From Bacillota bacterium (lineage in GTDB: Bacteria > Bacillota > Clostridia > Lachnospirales > Lachnospiraceae), in NCBI GenBank assembly GCA_023418475.1, contig JAEZZO010000048.1, positions 45,115 through 109,114 of the forward strand: a DNA stretch of 64,000 bases, given 5' to 3'. The notes beneath the pieces are model-generated. The model ran no database searches. It had not been told where the DNA came from and worked only from the letters and a program-made list of their open reading frames with translations. Positions 28,201 through 36,585 of this stretch are shown piece after piece. The translations under genes and the position numbers were made by a program. Position 1 is the first letter of the stretch; the number at the start of each line of letters is the position of its first letter.

Positions 28201-28414
28201 CATCGGCAAATTGACTGCGCATCATTTCACCGTCACGCTTTCCGCCGCTAGTCTGGTCGAATAAAGCATATGTAATCGCATCAAAGATGGTTGTCTTACC
28301 GGCACCGGTATCTCCGGTAATCAGAAATATTCCATGACTTACATCCGTAAAATCAACGGTCTCTTCCTTGGCATAAGAGCCGAAAGCAGACATTTTCACG
28401 TAGAGCGGTTTCAT
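25256..28414 (-). CDS. sbcC: Exonuclease subunit SbcC (Rad50-like)
   Basis: Works with SbcD to process hairpins and DNA ends. Walker A GDTGAGKT is at residues 34-41; long coiled-coil arms flank the zinc hook CPVCGS at about 530; the ABC signature LSGGES is near 953 and the Walker B region MFIDEGFGSLS near 988. The length, 1052 residues, is normal. The ATG overlaps the sbcD stop (TAATG), so the pair is translationally coupled. It is intact and housekeeping-like, between the big helicase and the accessory array. Confidence 0.96.
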   Translation of the reverse strand: MKPLYVKMSAFGSYAKEETVDFTDVSHGIFLITGDTGAGKTTIFDAITYALFDQTSGGKRDGEMMRSQFADDDVRTFVELKFLYNGAVYLITRYPRQERVSKRKNKDGEYTKTVDQPSVELILPDGMPYRGKIKETNQKIIDIIGLDVNQFTQIAMIAQGDFLKLLHAPSKERKDIFAKIFNTRIYWRVEEELKAAAKKIYFELEDNRKDILREMDHVQCMEGSALEAEWNATSHFSESDPTLQLNLLQQLIEEAKQKESTVTREQSENLSALNLVIAQLQQAEETNKLFAALEKEQKRKEMLDQKAEEMERLKSKLASAKKAAAAEPKEKAYQNKQQERKNCDHRIVEIREWLEKNQAILESRRQKQEAAELEYKKSAPELVAKISKINDFLPKYQLLEQMKEGYEAISKNRQSAQKEFHTILENINNITISQNNLNLEQQKLRSSVEDLQLLSQSVERLGERKISLEALQSTLQELQKYQKAYQKAEQECHLAKTLVCNKSDYYDDIYQRFIEGQAGILAHELKEDYPCPVCGSTHHPLIAAFTENAITQKDLQAAKSAKDIAEKELEKKKDVLQQTKQNCENQRVKAELEGTRCIRPDFTVAQVSLANLKDIISECTNKYQEETEKKSNAVLQKQRYERNETSIQQLKDNLDRNLLLKETAATALKEIEIKLAEASANLNSLKATLIYETKQAAEKELAASMVQTQSLEAAMDTSAKSYRLLLEETNQKQGNRKTEENSLIRLSEEERILQADFSNELIRLGFPSVDNYHTFLLPAAQLDTMEHTYQQYCTEVLQADISLKNYSDLTAGKSKINTDSIKEKKIELEAVKLVQDELAKSIFGIRSRNEKVRESAEKFYAVRQKKKNEYTLLSRLENTATGKAGQKRLNFQTYIQRRYFNAILREANKRLILMSNGQFILKCRNIEDLSNQGEVGLDLDVYSMVNDQARDVKTLSGGESFMAALAMALGMADIIQNTAGSIHIDTMFIDEGFGSLSDDTRMQAIHILNGLSAGKRLVGIISHVTELKAQIGTKLIVTKNDKGSKVRWEIGE

Positions 28415-29580
28415 TAATTCTCAGCCTCCTTTACTTTGTCAATGATTTCTGCAATAATTTTTTCTTCCTCGCTGTTCATCGGTTCACCGTTGATCTCCTG
28501 ATAGAACTCGCGGAAGGCTTCTAACGGATCAAGAACAGTTGCTTCTCCTGCCGTGCCCTCCAGCTGTGCTCTTGTTCTGGTATTTTCTACTTTAACCTCG
28601 AGGATGTAATCATAATATTCCTCCAGCTGTTCCTTTGGCTTATAAAGATCTGTCTCATCTGTTAAGGTGATGCTGACAAAATCCTTCCGGTTCTCAGGAG
28701 TTACCCTGTGTATTATATCACTTAACGTACCCTTTTCCCTTCGGACATCCTGTAGTGCAGGAAGTGGAAGCATATCGATAGAGATTTCATCGCCTTTCGC
28801 ACCGATTGTTACAAGGGTAATAGCTTTCTTATGCTTTTCCTCACTGACAGAATACTTCAGGGGAGTACCGCTGTACCGGATATGCTTTTCTCCAAGCTGT
28901 TGAGGACCGTGCAGATGACCCAGTGCTACATAATCAAATTGCTTGACCGATGCAATATCTACGCTGTCGATACCACCAACCGATAAATAGACCTGTTCAG
29001 AATCACAGGTCTCTGGCTGCATGTCCCCAGCTATGTAAAACTGATGGGAAAGGAGCACATTGCGTTCCCTGTAATCTATCTGTTCTCGCTCCAATAAAGC
29101 AGAGATTGCCTTGTCATAACTGGTGATAGTCCCTTCCGTAAATAAATGACGCACATAACCTGGTTTTGTAAAGGGGAGCAGATAGAAGTTCACCGTACCA
29201 TGGTTGTCCTTTATAACAACTTTTTTAAGTCTCTCCTCTTCTGTCTGAGGTGGCAGTACGGATATGTATATATTATGCTTCTCTAAAAAGCTGCTGGCAT
29301 AATTTAGCCGTTCCGCCGAATCATGATTTCCTGCTATGATCAGGACCGGAATAGACGGTGTGATAAAGGATAAATCCGTTAAAAACTGATCAAATATCGC
29401 ATAAGCTTCTGCTGAGGGAACGGATTTGTCATAGACATCCCCTGCAATGAGGATTGCATCCGGATGATGCTCTTCTGCCATAGCTACAATCTGGTTTAGA
29501 ATTTCGACCTGATTATCATGAAGACTATAAAAATGCAATTGTTTACCGATATGCAGATCGGAAATGTGAAATAGCTTCAA
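28414..29580 (-). CDS. sbcD: Exonuclease subunit SbcD (Mre11-like)
   Basis: Mn2+-dependent nuclease, 388 residues. All phosphoesterase motifs are present: SDLHIGK at the N-terminus, IAGDVYDK, IAGNHDSAERL, LSHQFYIAG and LGHLHGPQ. Relatives cut hairpin DNA with SbcC. AAGGGG precedes the start. It forms a two-gene operon with sbcC through a stop-start overlap. Confidence 0.96.
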   Translation of the reverse strand: MKLFHISDLHIGKQLHFYSLHDNQVEILNQIVAMAEEHHPDAILIAGDVYDKSVPSAEAYAIFDQFLTDLSFITPSIPVLIIAGNHDSAERLNYASSFLEKHNIYISVLPPQTEEERLKKVVIKDNHGTVNFYLLPFTKPGYVRHLFTEGTITSYDKAISALLEREQIDYRERNVLLSHQFYIAGDMQPETCDSEQVYLSVGGIDSVDIASVKQFDYVALGHLHGPQQLGEKHIRYSGTPLKYSVSEEKHKKAITLVTIGAKGDEISIDMLPLPALQDVRREKGTLSDIIHRVTPENRKDFVSITLTDETDLYKPKEQLEEYYDYILEVKVENTRTRAQLEGTAGEATVLDPLEAFREFYQEINGEPMNSEEEKIIAEIIDKVKEAEN

Positions 29581-29697
29581 TATTGTTCCCCTTTCTTAAT
29601 TCGAATAGGATTTGATTTTATATAATACCATTTCATAATCCATCAATTTTCCGGCATATTCCGGATTCCATTCATTGATATGCGTTTGTACAAACTA

Positions 29698-29745
29698 AAA
29701 ACCGGCACTCTCGTAATTTCTTTGAGTACCCGGCAAATCTTTTTT
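29698..29745 (-). terminator. Terminator after the GNAT gene, possibly bidirectional
   Basis: CCGG and ACTC at 29702-29710 pair with GAGT and CCGG at 29724-29733 across a small internal loop. T-runs lie on both sides (ATCTTTTTT on plus, GGTTTTT on minus). It would end transcription from the minus-strand acetyltransferase. Confidence 0.6.
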
Positions 29746-29747
29746 AG

Positions 29748-29768
29748 TCTTTTGACATTCGAATCCTT
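29748..29768 (-). repeat. Half copy of the dispersed 3'-end repeat
   Basis: On the minus strand this reads AGGATTCGAATGTCAAAAGA, differing at only two or three positions from the arm of the full repeats at 42391 and 54990. It lies 6 bp after the stop of the acetyltransferase gene. Confidence 0.5.
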
Positions 29769-29773
29769 CTATA

Positions 29774-30250
29774 TTATTGCGAAGATCCTGGAATGATAGG
29801 ATATCTTATAAATTTTTGATTTGGATAACCAAATTCGTGTATTAATTCATCTTCAACAAAACCAAATTTCTTATATAATTTTCGTGGGGCAATACCCTTA
29901 GGATCTCCTTCTCGAAAGGTGGAAACAGATATTAGTTTATTATTATCAAGCTGCCCAAGTGCAGCCTGGAGTAATAAATTTGCGATACCTTGTCTTCGAT
30001 ATTCTGGTAATACGGCAAGGCAGCATATCATATTGTGCTTTCTTGAAAATAACAGTACTCCAACAACCTTATCTATGTCTTTTACACAGACTGCTGTTTG
30101 CTCATCCATAAATTTTAACACAGTGCGTTTGTGCTCCTCTATACTTTCTGATGTCTCTAAGCCAGGAAATTCAGTGTGTACCTTCTGTATAAGCTGCATC
30201 CATGAATTAATATCATCACATTTTCCATACTCTACAATACTATTTTCCAT
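29774..30250 (-). CDS. GNAT-family N-acetyltransferase
   Basis: A 158-residue acetyl-CoA-dependent transferase. The core is clear: VVGVLLFSRKHNMICCLAV (beta4), PEYRRQGIANLLLQAAL (pyrophosphate-binding motif A) and LYKKFGFVEDE (motif B). The substrate is unknown. First of the many GNAT genes in the minus-strand array. Confidence 0.85.
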   Translation of the reverse strand: MENSIVEYGKCDDINSWMQLIQKVHTEFPGLETSESIEEHKRTVLKFMDEQTAVCVKDIDKVVGVLLFSRKHNMICCLAVLPEYRRQGIANLLLQAALGQLDNNKLISVSTFREGDPKGIAPRKLYKKFGFVEDELIHEFGYPNQKFIRYPIIPGSSQ

Positions 30251-30321
30251 TTATTCTAATTCACTTTCCAATTTTTATATTACAGTATGTTTGTCTCAAG
30301 TAAGTAAAATATATGAATGCC

Positions 30322-30933
30322 TCACTTCTTACCCGCTATAATCATACACTCTTCAAGTGGTTTCGCCTTAACCGCCTCGCTGCTTACTATTACAAATCCA
30401 TGGGCTGTAACAAATTCTTTCAGTTCGCTTGTTTTCCATTTATGATAGGTATGAAATCCTGCTTTTTCCATTAGCCATATTAATACTTTATTATAATTCC
30501 CATCATAAACAAACGTCGGTGCAAACAAACTACCTCCCGGTTTTAATACCCGGTTAATTTCTGACAGTGCTTTCTCTGGATCTGGCATAATATGCAGCGC
30601 GTTTGCTATCACTACGGCATCAAATGACTGATCCTTATATTGAAGTGCAGTCGCATCTGCAACTTCGAATTTAACCATTTTATCTTTTCTGAGTTTTTTC
30701 GCTTCTTCGATCATCTTTGGAGAAAAGTCAGTTGCATACCAGGATTTTACAGATGAAGCAAGACGATATGTCAGCTGACCTGTACCACAGGCTAATTCTA
30801 AGACCGAATCAGTTTTCTTCAAATGTTTTCGAATTTTGCTGCTCAGCTCAGTATAAGCGCTATCATTCTTTTTCATAAATCCCGTATATAGAAATGCAAA
30901 CCTTTCCCAGAAGCTCTTGTTTGACTGATCCAT
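30322..30933 (-). CDS. Class I SAM-dependent methyltransferase
   Basis: A Methyltransf_11-type enzyme, 203 residues: LELACGTGQLTYRL (SAM-binding glycine loop near residue 43), ATDFSPKMIEEA, VADATALQY and FDAVVIANALHIM, then RVLKPGGSLFAPTF. AAAGGGGGG precedes the start. Substrate not evident; closest in style to UbiE/phospholipid-type methyltransferases. Confidence 0.85.
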   Translation of the reverse strand: MDQSNKSFWERFAFLYTGFMKKNDSAYTELSSKIRKHLKKTDSVLELACGTGQLTYRLASSVKSWYATDFSPKMIEEAKKLRKDKMVKFEVADATALQYKDQSFDAVVIANALHIMPDPEKALSEINRVLKPGGSLFAPTFVYDGNYNKVLIWLMEKAGFHTYHKWKTSELKEFVTAHGFVIVSSEAVKAKPLEECMIIAGKK

Positions 30934-30970
30934 AATTTTCCCCCCCTTTGCTGTATTACAAATTATTATA

Positions 30971-30996
30971 TTAGTATGATTTGAGAATCAAAACTC
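30971..30996 (-). repeat. Possible half copy of the dispersed 3'-end repeat
   Basis: TGATTTGAGAATCAAAACTCA on the plus strand matches about 17 of 20 positions of the repeat arm seen at 42391 and touches the msrAB stop codon. The similarity is modest. Confidence 0.35.
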
Positions 30997-31951
30997 AGCT
31001 TTCGATGTCAAATAATTTCATCAGATACCCATAGCCTTCCTTCTCCAAATCATCCTTTCGAATAAAACGTAGAGCTGCACTATTAATGCAATAGCGTAAC
31101 CTGCCAAGCTCTGCCGGTCCATCCTCGAATACGTGGCCAAGATGTGCATCACCGATACGACTTCGTACCTCCGTTCTTATCATACCATGAGAAAAGTCTT
31201 TCTTCTCCTTCAACACATCGGAGGCAATCGGTGTAGAAAAGCTTGGCCATCCGCACCCGGAGTCAAACTTTCCCTGTGAAGTAAACAGAGGTTCTCCACT
31301 TGTTATATCAACATAAACTCCCTCGTCAAAGAAATTATAATATTCATTTTTAAAGGGAGGTTCTGTAGCATTCTTTTGAGTAACTGCATATTGTGTTTCG
31401 GTTAAACTTGATTTTAAGGTTTTCTCGTCCATCTTATGATACAAAGAGGAAGCTGTTGATGTATTCTTTGCCTTCTCAAAAACCTGAGGTTTAATATGAC
31501 AATAACCGGACGGATGCTTTTCCAGGTATTTTTGATGATATTCTTCGGCTTTAAAATAATTCACCAGTCTATTAATTTCAATTGCAATAGGCTGGTCATA
31601 TTGTTTTTGTAGCTTTAAGATTGATGATTGAATCACGTCCTTGTCCTTATCGTCTACATAATAAATTCCGGTGCGATATTGGATTCCGGTATCTCCGCCT
31701 TGCCGATTTACAGAAACCGGATTGATTGATTCATAAAACAAGCCCAAAAGATTTGACAACGTTATAACTTTTTCATCATATATCACTTTTACCGTTTCCG
31801 CATGGCCCGAGCCATTACAAACCTCTTCGTAGGTTGGATGATCTTTCTTTCCATTTGCATATCCCACTTCGGTTGCACTGACACCGTTTATTAATAATAA
31901 ATATTTTTCTGTTCCCCAGAAACATCCACCTGCAAGGTAAATAACTGCCAT
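30995..31951 (-). CDS. msrAB: Bifunctional methionine sulfoxide reductase MsrA-MsrB
   Basis: Repairs both epimers of methionine sulfoxide. The N-terminal MsrA domain has LAGGCFWG with catalytic Cys10 and YANGKKDHPTYEEVC; the C-terminal MsrB domain has GCGWPSFSTPI, IGDAHLGHVFEDGP and the catalytic Cys in RYCINSAALRF. The zinc-binding CxxC pairs of some MsrB forms are absent. ATG at 31951 has AAGGAGA upstream; the frame runs 12 codons further. The fusion order A-B is common in Firmicutes and would help resist oxidative damage. Confidence 0.95.
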   Translation of the reverse strand: MAVIYLAGGCFWGTEKYLLLINGVSATEVGYANGKKDHPTYEEVCNGSGHAETVKVIYDEKVITLSNLLGLFYESINPVSVNRQGGDTGIQYRTGIYYVDDKDKDVIQSSILKLQKQYDQPIAIEINRLVNYFKAEEYHQKYLEKHPSGYCHIKPQVFEKAKNTSTASSLYHKMDEKTLKSSLTETQYAVTQKNATEPPFKNEYYNFFDEGVYVDITSGEPLFTSQGKFDSGCGWPSFSTPIASDVLKEKKDFSHGMIRTEVRSRIGDAHLGHVFEDGPAELGRLRYCINSAALRFIRKDDLEKEGYGYLMKLFDIES

Positions 31952-32277
31952 ATAGTCGTTCTCCTTCTCTTTCATCATTATAATCAATAGGATTTAAGTT
32001 CAAAAATCACATTTAGATATGGGACAAAATAAGCTGAATATGTCTCAGCCATATAAAAACTATATTTGGAGTTGATCTTTGTCATTCAAATTTTATATAG
32101 TAAAGTGTTATGTATGATAGTATTGTCATTTTCCTGTAACGATATTAAATAGATAATAGATGTGAGCTTTCTTACAATTGCTATCCTTTATTAAGCAGAA
32201 TAAAAGAAGATTAAATCTGGCAGATCAAAAACAACTTCTTACAGCGTATAATCCTTCATAAGCTATCTCTCAAATAC
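31952..32277. other. Non-coding stretch between msrAB and the nuclease gene
   Basis: AT-rich; it includes the leader of msrAB. No convincing small ORF, terminator or repeat was found. Confidence 0.4.
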
Positions 32278-33231
32278 TTATTTCCAATATCGTTCCTTTA
32301 AATAAAATAGTAGATTTTGATATTGAGGGTTTTGAATGGGTGCCAGTAAAGATTGTGGAGAACGCAGAATATATTTATCCTTATTTTTAAGGCAAGAATA
32401 CCACGACTTTGACATCGCTTTATCACTGCACTTGTAGATTTTAGCAAGTAATTCATGATTTCCATCCGGAATTACATGTATATGAATAAAATCATCCGCT
32501 TTTATAGTCTCTATATCTTTATGAGCTATCATTTGCTCAGCCCAAAGGGTTTGGCGCATTAGCTGGTAAAATGGTTCATTTGAATAAATACAGCTGTTAT
32601 TCGTGTTTAATTGGATTGAACTGTCTATCAGTTTGGAATAAGGCTGAATTCTCGTCTTTTCACCAGCTGCCAGTATCTTTGTACTATTTGAATAGTTTTC
32701 TACATACTTCCATTCTATCGGGAATAGAAATTTTCTTCCGTCTCGATGTTTCCCATAGATCAGAGCATCAATTGAGGTACAGAAACTTCCCCGTGTGGAG
32801 TTTTTCTCATTAAGATGGTTGTGGTCACTGATTACCTCAAACTGAATGAATAATTTCTCAGATTGTTCTACAGTATCCGAAGGATTTTTAGATTGTATTG
32901 GAAGAACCTCTGTGATATTCGGCTCGATCTTCCGGATAATATCCAAAACCGCCTGCGCATCGCAGCGAAATGGGAATAGATGATTTAAACAGGCAACTTG
33001 TGATGAAAGAGGATGGTTTGTAAGTCCACCGTTCCACCAAGCAATATGATTTTGTGAAAAATACTTCTCACAATCTTCACGTATTTCGGAATAAAGGTTA
33101 TTCTGATTGTTCTCTAAAATAAAAGGGTATGATTTGTTTCTGAAAATGCCATTCCCCTTATCACCATTAAAGATATGGTTCTGTTCAATGAGATTTATCA
33201 CGTGATCATACTGCTTTTGTTTATAGTTCAT
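32278..33231 (-). CDS. PGN_0703-like putative restriction endonuclease
   Basis: About 317 residues. The core SIDALIYGKHRDG...FPIEWKYVE is a PD-(D/E)XK-type nuclease motif (Asp, then E-W-K) as in the PGN_0703 family, with GEKTRIQPYSKLID further on and FYQLMRQTLWAEQM. The start at 33231 has AAAGG 8 nt upstream. No methyltransferase or specificity subunit is adjacent, so it would be a solitary nuclease, perhaps modification-dependent or a relic of a defence locus. Confidence 0.7.
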   Translation of the reverse strand: MNYKQKQYDHVINLIEQNHIFNGDKGNGIFRNKSYPFILENNQNNLYSEIREDCEKYFSQNHIAWWNGGLTNHPLSSQVACLNHLFPFRCDAQAVLDIIRKIEPNITEVLPIQSKNPSDTVEQSEKLFIQFEVISDHNHLNEKNSTRGSFCTSIDALIYGKHRDGRKFLFPIEWKYVENYSNSTKILAAGEKTRIQPYSKLIDSSIQLNTNNSCIYSNEPFYQLMRQTLWAEQMIAHKDIETIKADDFIHIHVIPDGNHELLAKIYKCSDKAMSKSWYSCLKNKDKYILRSPQSLLAPIQNPQYQNLLFYLKERYWK

Positions 33232-33542
33232 AAAGCTTACCTTTCTTTTAACTAACATAGGGTATTATTTACTACTTATTTTACAATTTGATTGCCTTAA
33301 TAATAAACGATGTTTAATCATTTCACTTTATAATTTGAATTAGACTTTTGTGTGAAATCCTGTTCCTGGGCAAGAATGCCTTTATTAGTTTCATATATCA
33401 ACTTATAAATTTTAAATCCAGCAGATGCAAGTCATTGTTATAGAAAGAATACAAAATTGAATATAAAATGCTGCTATAATAAGTGCCTGCTGAAAGCCGA
33501 TCTTATGCAATTACCTCTAGTATTATGTCAACAAATTGGAAC
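33232..33542. other. Non-coding stretch upstream of the nuclease gene
   Basis: AT-rich sequence with no supported ORF. Short hydrophilic frames on the minus strand near 33330-33390 could be relics but have no ribosome binding site. Confidence 0.35.
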
Positions 33543-33716
33543 TTATGAATAAGATCCTAATTGAAGCAAACCATCTCTAATTAATGTTCCTAAACTAGCG
33601 AGTCCAGAAGCAATATTATCACTTCCAGCCACTATAGCTTGTGAAATCAGATATCCAGCGATGATAATCGCTATTGAAATAATAATTTTCCCTATTAAAT
33701 CTTGATATTCTCTCAT
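33543..33716 (-). CDS. Small single-pass membrane protein (57 aa)
   Basis: An ATG with AGGGGAG 7 nt upstream opens a 57-codon frame. The product starts MREYQDLIGKIIISIAIIIA and has one long hydrophobic helix (about residues 8-31) followed by a short polar tail. No known family was recognised. The strong ribosome binding site and clean transmembrane pattern argue that it is real. It lies between the nuclease and a histidine phosphatase gene. Confidence 0.6.
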   Translation of the reverse strand: MREYQDLIGKIIISIAIIIAGYLISQAIVAGSDNIASGLASLGTLIRDGLLQLGSYS

Positions 33717-33842
33717 TACTTTACTCCCCTGTTGGAATATATCTTATTCCTTTTGATTCATTATTCATCATGAAACTCCTGTAGGATGCTTAATTCGCAA
33801 TTTCTTAAATTATATAGAGTATGACTTTATATATGTTAAATT

Positions 33843-34379
33843 TTACATGGTATACTTCTTAAACTGCGCATTTTCCATCTGCCAATGATAGAATTCCTCG
33901 TTTGTCACATCTTCAAAATATGTATTGATTATTCTACAGACGCCTCCGTGACTTACTAATAGAACATTTTTATCATGATATTTTTCTTTTATATCATTTA
34001 ATAATCCATATATTCTGTGAGCTACCAGCATCATTGATTCTCCACCAGGATATTTGAAAGCAAAATTCTTTTTATTATTCTGAAAATCTATATTCTTACT
34101 ATCAACACCTTCATAGATACCATAATTCTGTTCAATTAAACGATCATCGGTAATTACTTTTATAGAATTAATATTTCCAATAATTTCAGCAGTTTGCCTT
34201 GCTCTTTTCAACGGGGATGAAATAATAAGGTCAATTTCTTTATTGTCCTTAAATATTTGGTTTGCCAATTGCTCTGCCTGTTTTAAGCCTTTATCTGTTA
34301 AATCGACATCTGTTATGCCACATATTTTATTCGCAGCATTCCAGCTTGTTTGTCCATGTCTTGTGATATATAAATTCAT
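33843..34379 (-). CDS. Histidine phosphatase family protein
   Basis: A phosphoglycerate mutase-like phosphatase, 178 residues. The catalytic His is in YITRHGQTSWN at the N-terminus; the second His is in LLVSHGGVCR, with SPLKRARQTAEII between. Too short for a glycolytic mutase; it probably acts on a small phosphorylated metabolite. GGAGG precedes the ATG. A related gene is at 37276. Confidence 0.85.
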   Translation of the reverse strand: MNLYITRHGQTSWNAANKICGITDVDLTDKGLKQAEQLANQIFKDNKEIDLIISSPLKRARQTAEIIGNINSIKVITDDRLIEQNYGIYEGVDSKNIDFQNNKKNFAFKYPGGESMMLVAHRIYGLLNDIKEKYHDKNVLLVSHGGVCRIINTYFEDVTNEEFYHWQMENAQFKKYTM

Positions 34380-34494
34380 AGATAACCTCCATTTAGTTAA
34401 TGAAATTCTTTCTGTGTATATCTTAATATTATTCTTGAGTTTCGCAATTGCCTATTTTCTCTCTATTCTATCCATTAGATAAACTCAAATTTAT

Positions 34495-35016
34495 TTATAT
34501 AAGTTCATTATAAGATACTATATCAGATAGCTGTTTCATGCTGGCATGTCCAGGAAATGGTCTTGCATCTTCAGCAGGATAGCCCATAGCAAGTAGACTG
34601 ACAGGCTCATAATTCTCCGGTAAATGAAATTCTTCACGGACTGCCTCTGGTATAAAATGCATGATCCAGGTTGAACCTATTCCCAGATTTGCTGCTTCTA
34701 GCATCATATGGGTGGTAACGATGGAAGCATCAATATCACCACTCATTTTCCCATCATATTCTCTTTTCCAGCAAAGACTTTTATCATAACAAGTAAGAAT
34801 TGCAAGGGGTGCATTGAAATGACATACCGTACATTTCCTATACTTTGCCAGAGCCTCATCGCTTTGAATTACTAATATTTTCTGAGGCTGATTATTACAT
34901 GCTGTCGGAGCTACCTGGCCTGCTCTTAATATTGCATCTATTTTTTCCTGTTCAACCTGTTTGTTTGTAAAACTTCTAACGGAAAACCGCTCTTCTGCTA
35001 ATTGTAAAAAATCCAT
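34495..35016 (-). CDS. Nitroreductase family protein
   Basis: A 173-residue FMN-dependent oxidoreductase. It shows RFSVRSF at the N-terminus (FMN-phosphate contact), VAPTACNNQPQKILVI, and MMLEAANLGIGSTWI near the C-terminus. AAGGAGA lies before the start. One of three nitroreductases in the window; substrates unknown. Confidence 0.87.
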   Translation of the reverse strand: MDFLQLAEERFSVRSFTNKQVEQEKIDAILRAGQVAPTACNNQPQKILVIQSDEALAKYRKCTVCHFNAPLAILTCYDKSLCWKREYDGKMSGDIDASIVTTHMMLEAANLGIGSTWIMHFIPEAVREEFHLPENYEPVSLLAMGYPAEDARPFPGHASMKQLSDIVSYNELI

Positions 35017-35065
35017 AATGTTATTCTCCTTTAATTTAGTTTTATCCTTGCATCATACAAAATCC

Positions 35066-35440
35066 TTATACAAATAAACACCATCTAATGCCATATTTAT
35101 CAATGAAATCTGCCACAAACGGACTGTATTCACAGGGCGCAAGAGGCATCAAAATTTTAGCACCGGTTTTTTATACTTCATATGCTTTGTGTACCTGCCC
35201 CTTGTTACCTTCCCCATAATGTAAACAAAACGGCATTACATTGCCTGTATCTGCTACCTCGCTAACAATTGCATATTCAGAATTTCGTTCTGACACAGCT
35301 AAAATTTCGCCTTGAATATCAAGCTCCGAATGAAAATATGTTCCATCTTTATTGGGAAAACTACTAATGAGAATAGCATCAAAAGTTTCTTGATAAAGAG
35401 CTACCGCCTCATCACTTCTTGTGACATATGCCTGCATCAT
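35066..35440 (-). pseudogene. PhnB-like VOC protein with an in-frame stop
   Basis: The first 89 codons (MMQAYVTRSDEAVALYQETF, then FCLHYGEGNKGQVHKAYEV) end at TAA, but the same frame continues with KTGAKILMPLAPCEYSPFVA and DFIDKYGIRWCLFV before the next stop at 35066. That continuation is the expected C-terminus of this family. A single base change (for example TTA to TAA) would restore a 125-residue protein. Confidence 0.8.
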
Positions 35441-35479
35441 TGATCTTTTTATAACGAATCGCCTGGTTTACTGTACTAT

Positions 35480-36241
35480 TTATTTTCTGTTTCTAACGTA
35501 TATATGTTTGATTTTACTATTACTCGTATCTCTCTCATCGATTTCAAATTGTTTTAAAGTCCTTATTAACGGAGTTATTTTAGTAAAACCGAAATTACGC
35601 ACATCAAAGGCCGGTTGCTTCTTTTGTATTAAATTACCAACATCTCCAAGAAATGCCCAGCCCTGTTCATCCGCTACGTCAGTAATACTATTAGCGATTA
35701 GTGATATAACATCTTTACCAATTTTTATGATGCTATCATCTGATTGTTTATTAGTAATATGATTTTTAGAGCTTTCGAGATCTTCCACATCATTTACTAT
35801 CTTTGATCCAATTATTTCGATGTATATGAATTTGTCACATGCTACAATAAAAGGATTAGGTGTTTTTCTCTCTCCTATTCCATAAACCTTCATTCCGGCT
35901 TCTCTTAACCTTATCACAAGCCTTGTGAAATCACTATCGCTGGAAATAATACAAAAACCTTCCACTTTATCTGAGTATAAAATATCCATCGCATCTATGA
36001 TCATTGCTGAATCGGATGAATTTTTTCCGCTTGTATAACTATATTGCTGAATTGGTGTTATGGCATTTTCTAGTAAAACACTTTTCCATCCGGAAACATT
36101 TGGTTTCGTCCAATCACCATATATACGCTTTATTGTAGGAATTCCATATTTAGCAATTTCCTCCATAATTTCTTTGATATTACTGTGGGGTACATTTTCA
36201 GCATCAATTAATACTGCGAGTTTTATATCTGTATTTTCCAT
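35480..36241 (-). CDS. NYN-domain putative RNase with LOTUS-like C-terminus
   Basis: About 253 residues. The N-terminal NYN/PIN-like domain keeps its acidic residues: AVLIDAENVPH, SSDSAMIIDAMDILY and IISSDSDFTRLV, the pattern of LabA/DUF88 proteins. The C-terminal ~70 residues (GWAFLGDVGNLIQKKQPAF then DVRNFGFTKITPLI) fit an OST-HTH/LOTUS domain. Such fusions are thought to act on RNA. ATG at 36241 is chosen for GGGAGAA 9 nt upstream; the frame runs 45 codons further without support. Confidence 0.85.
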   Translation of the reverse strand: MENTDIKLAVLIDAENVPHSNIKEIMEEIAKYGIPTIKRIYGDWTKPNVSGWKSVLLENAITPIQQYSYTSGKNSSDSAMIIDAMDILYSDKVEGFCIISSDSDFTRLVIRLREAGMKVYGIGERKTPNPFIVACDKFIYIEIIGSKIVNDVEDLESSKNHITNKQSDDSIIKIGKDVISLIANSITDVADEQGWAFLGDVGNLIQKKQPAFDVRNFGFTKITPLIRTLKQFEIDERDTSNSKIKHIYVRNRK

Positions 36242-36372
36242 AATACAATTCTCCCTATTCTCATTGGATTTTGCTGTGTTCCATATTGTGACGGTATTTA
36301 TCATCCATATGTCTTTCATTCTCATATTTAGATAGGATGGCATACTTGCCGTTTCATTGAGCGTTTGCAATA

Positions 36373-36582
36373 TCATAATAACATATTGGTGAGCTGGATA
36401 AAACCAGTAACCAAATTACCTAGCGGTTGAGTTTCACCCTTCTGAAACAGTACGGTATGCATACCAATTCTACCTGCCGCGTCTAAATTCCCTTCTCTGT
36501 CATCTATATATAGGCAATCGGCTGCTTTACGATTACACCATACATATCCAGAATGATTGCTTTTATATGAGAACCTGAAACG
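36373..36582 (-). pseudogene. HAD-superfamily hydrolase, internally deleted
   Basis: One frame encodes HIKAIILDMYGVIVKQ, the HAD motif I strand and nucleophile loop; about 35 bp later another frame gives CLYIDDREGNLDAAGRIGMH then TVLFQKGE, the last HAD motif and C-terminal end, stopping at 36373. The 100-plus residues between are gone. This is the scar of a large internal deletion in a HAD phosphatase gene. Confidence 0.7.
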
Positions 36583-36585
36583 TAA

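Noticed and set aside
27710..28264. Plus-strand open frame of 184 codons opposite sbcC
   Set aside because: Shadow of a clear SbcC coding sequence; the product resembles nothing and codon bias belongs to the other strand.
30095..30110. Other scattered partial matches to LexA boxes outside 42143-42230
   Set aside because: No second complete GAAC-N4-GTTC palindrome in a promoter position was found.
33520..33545. TATTATGTCAAC-like sequence considered as a dif site
   Set aside because: Only one arm is similar to the Firmicute dif consensus and the partner arm is missing.
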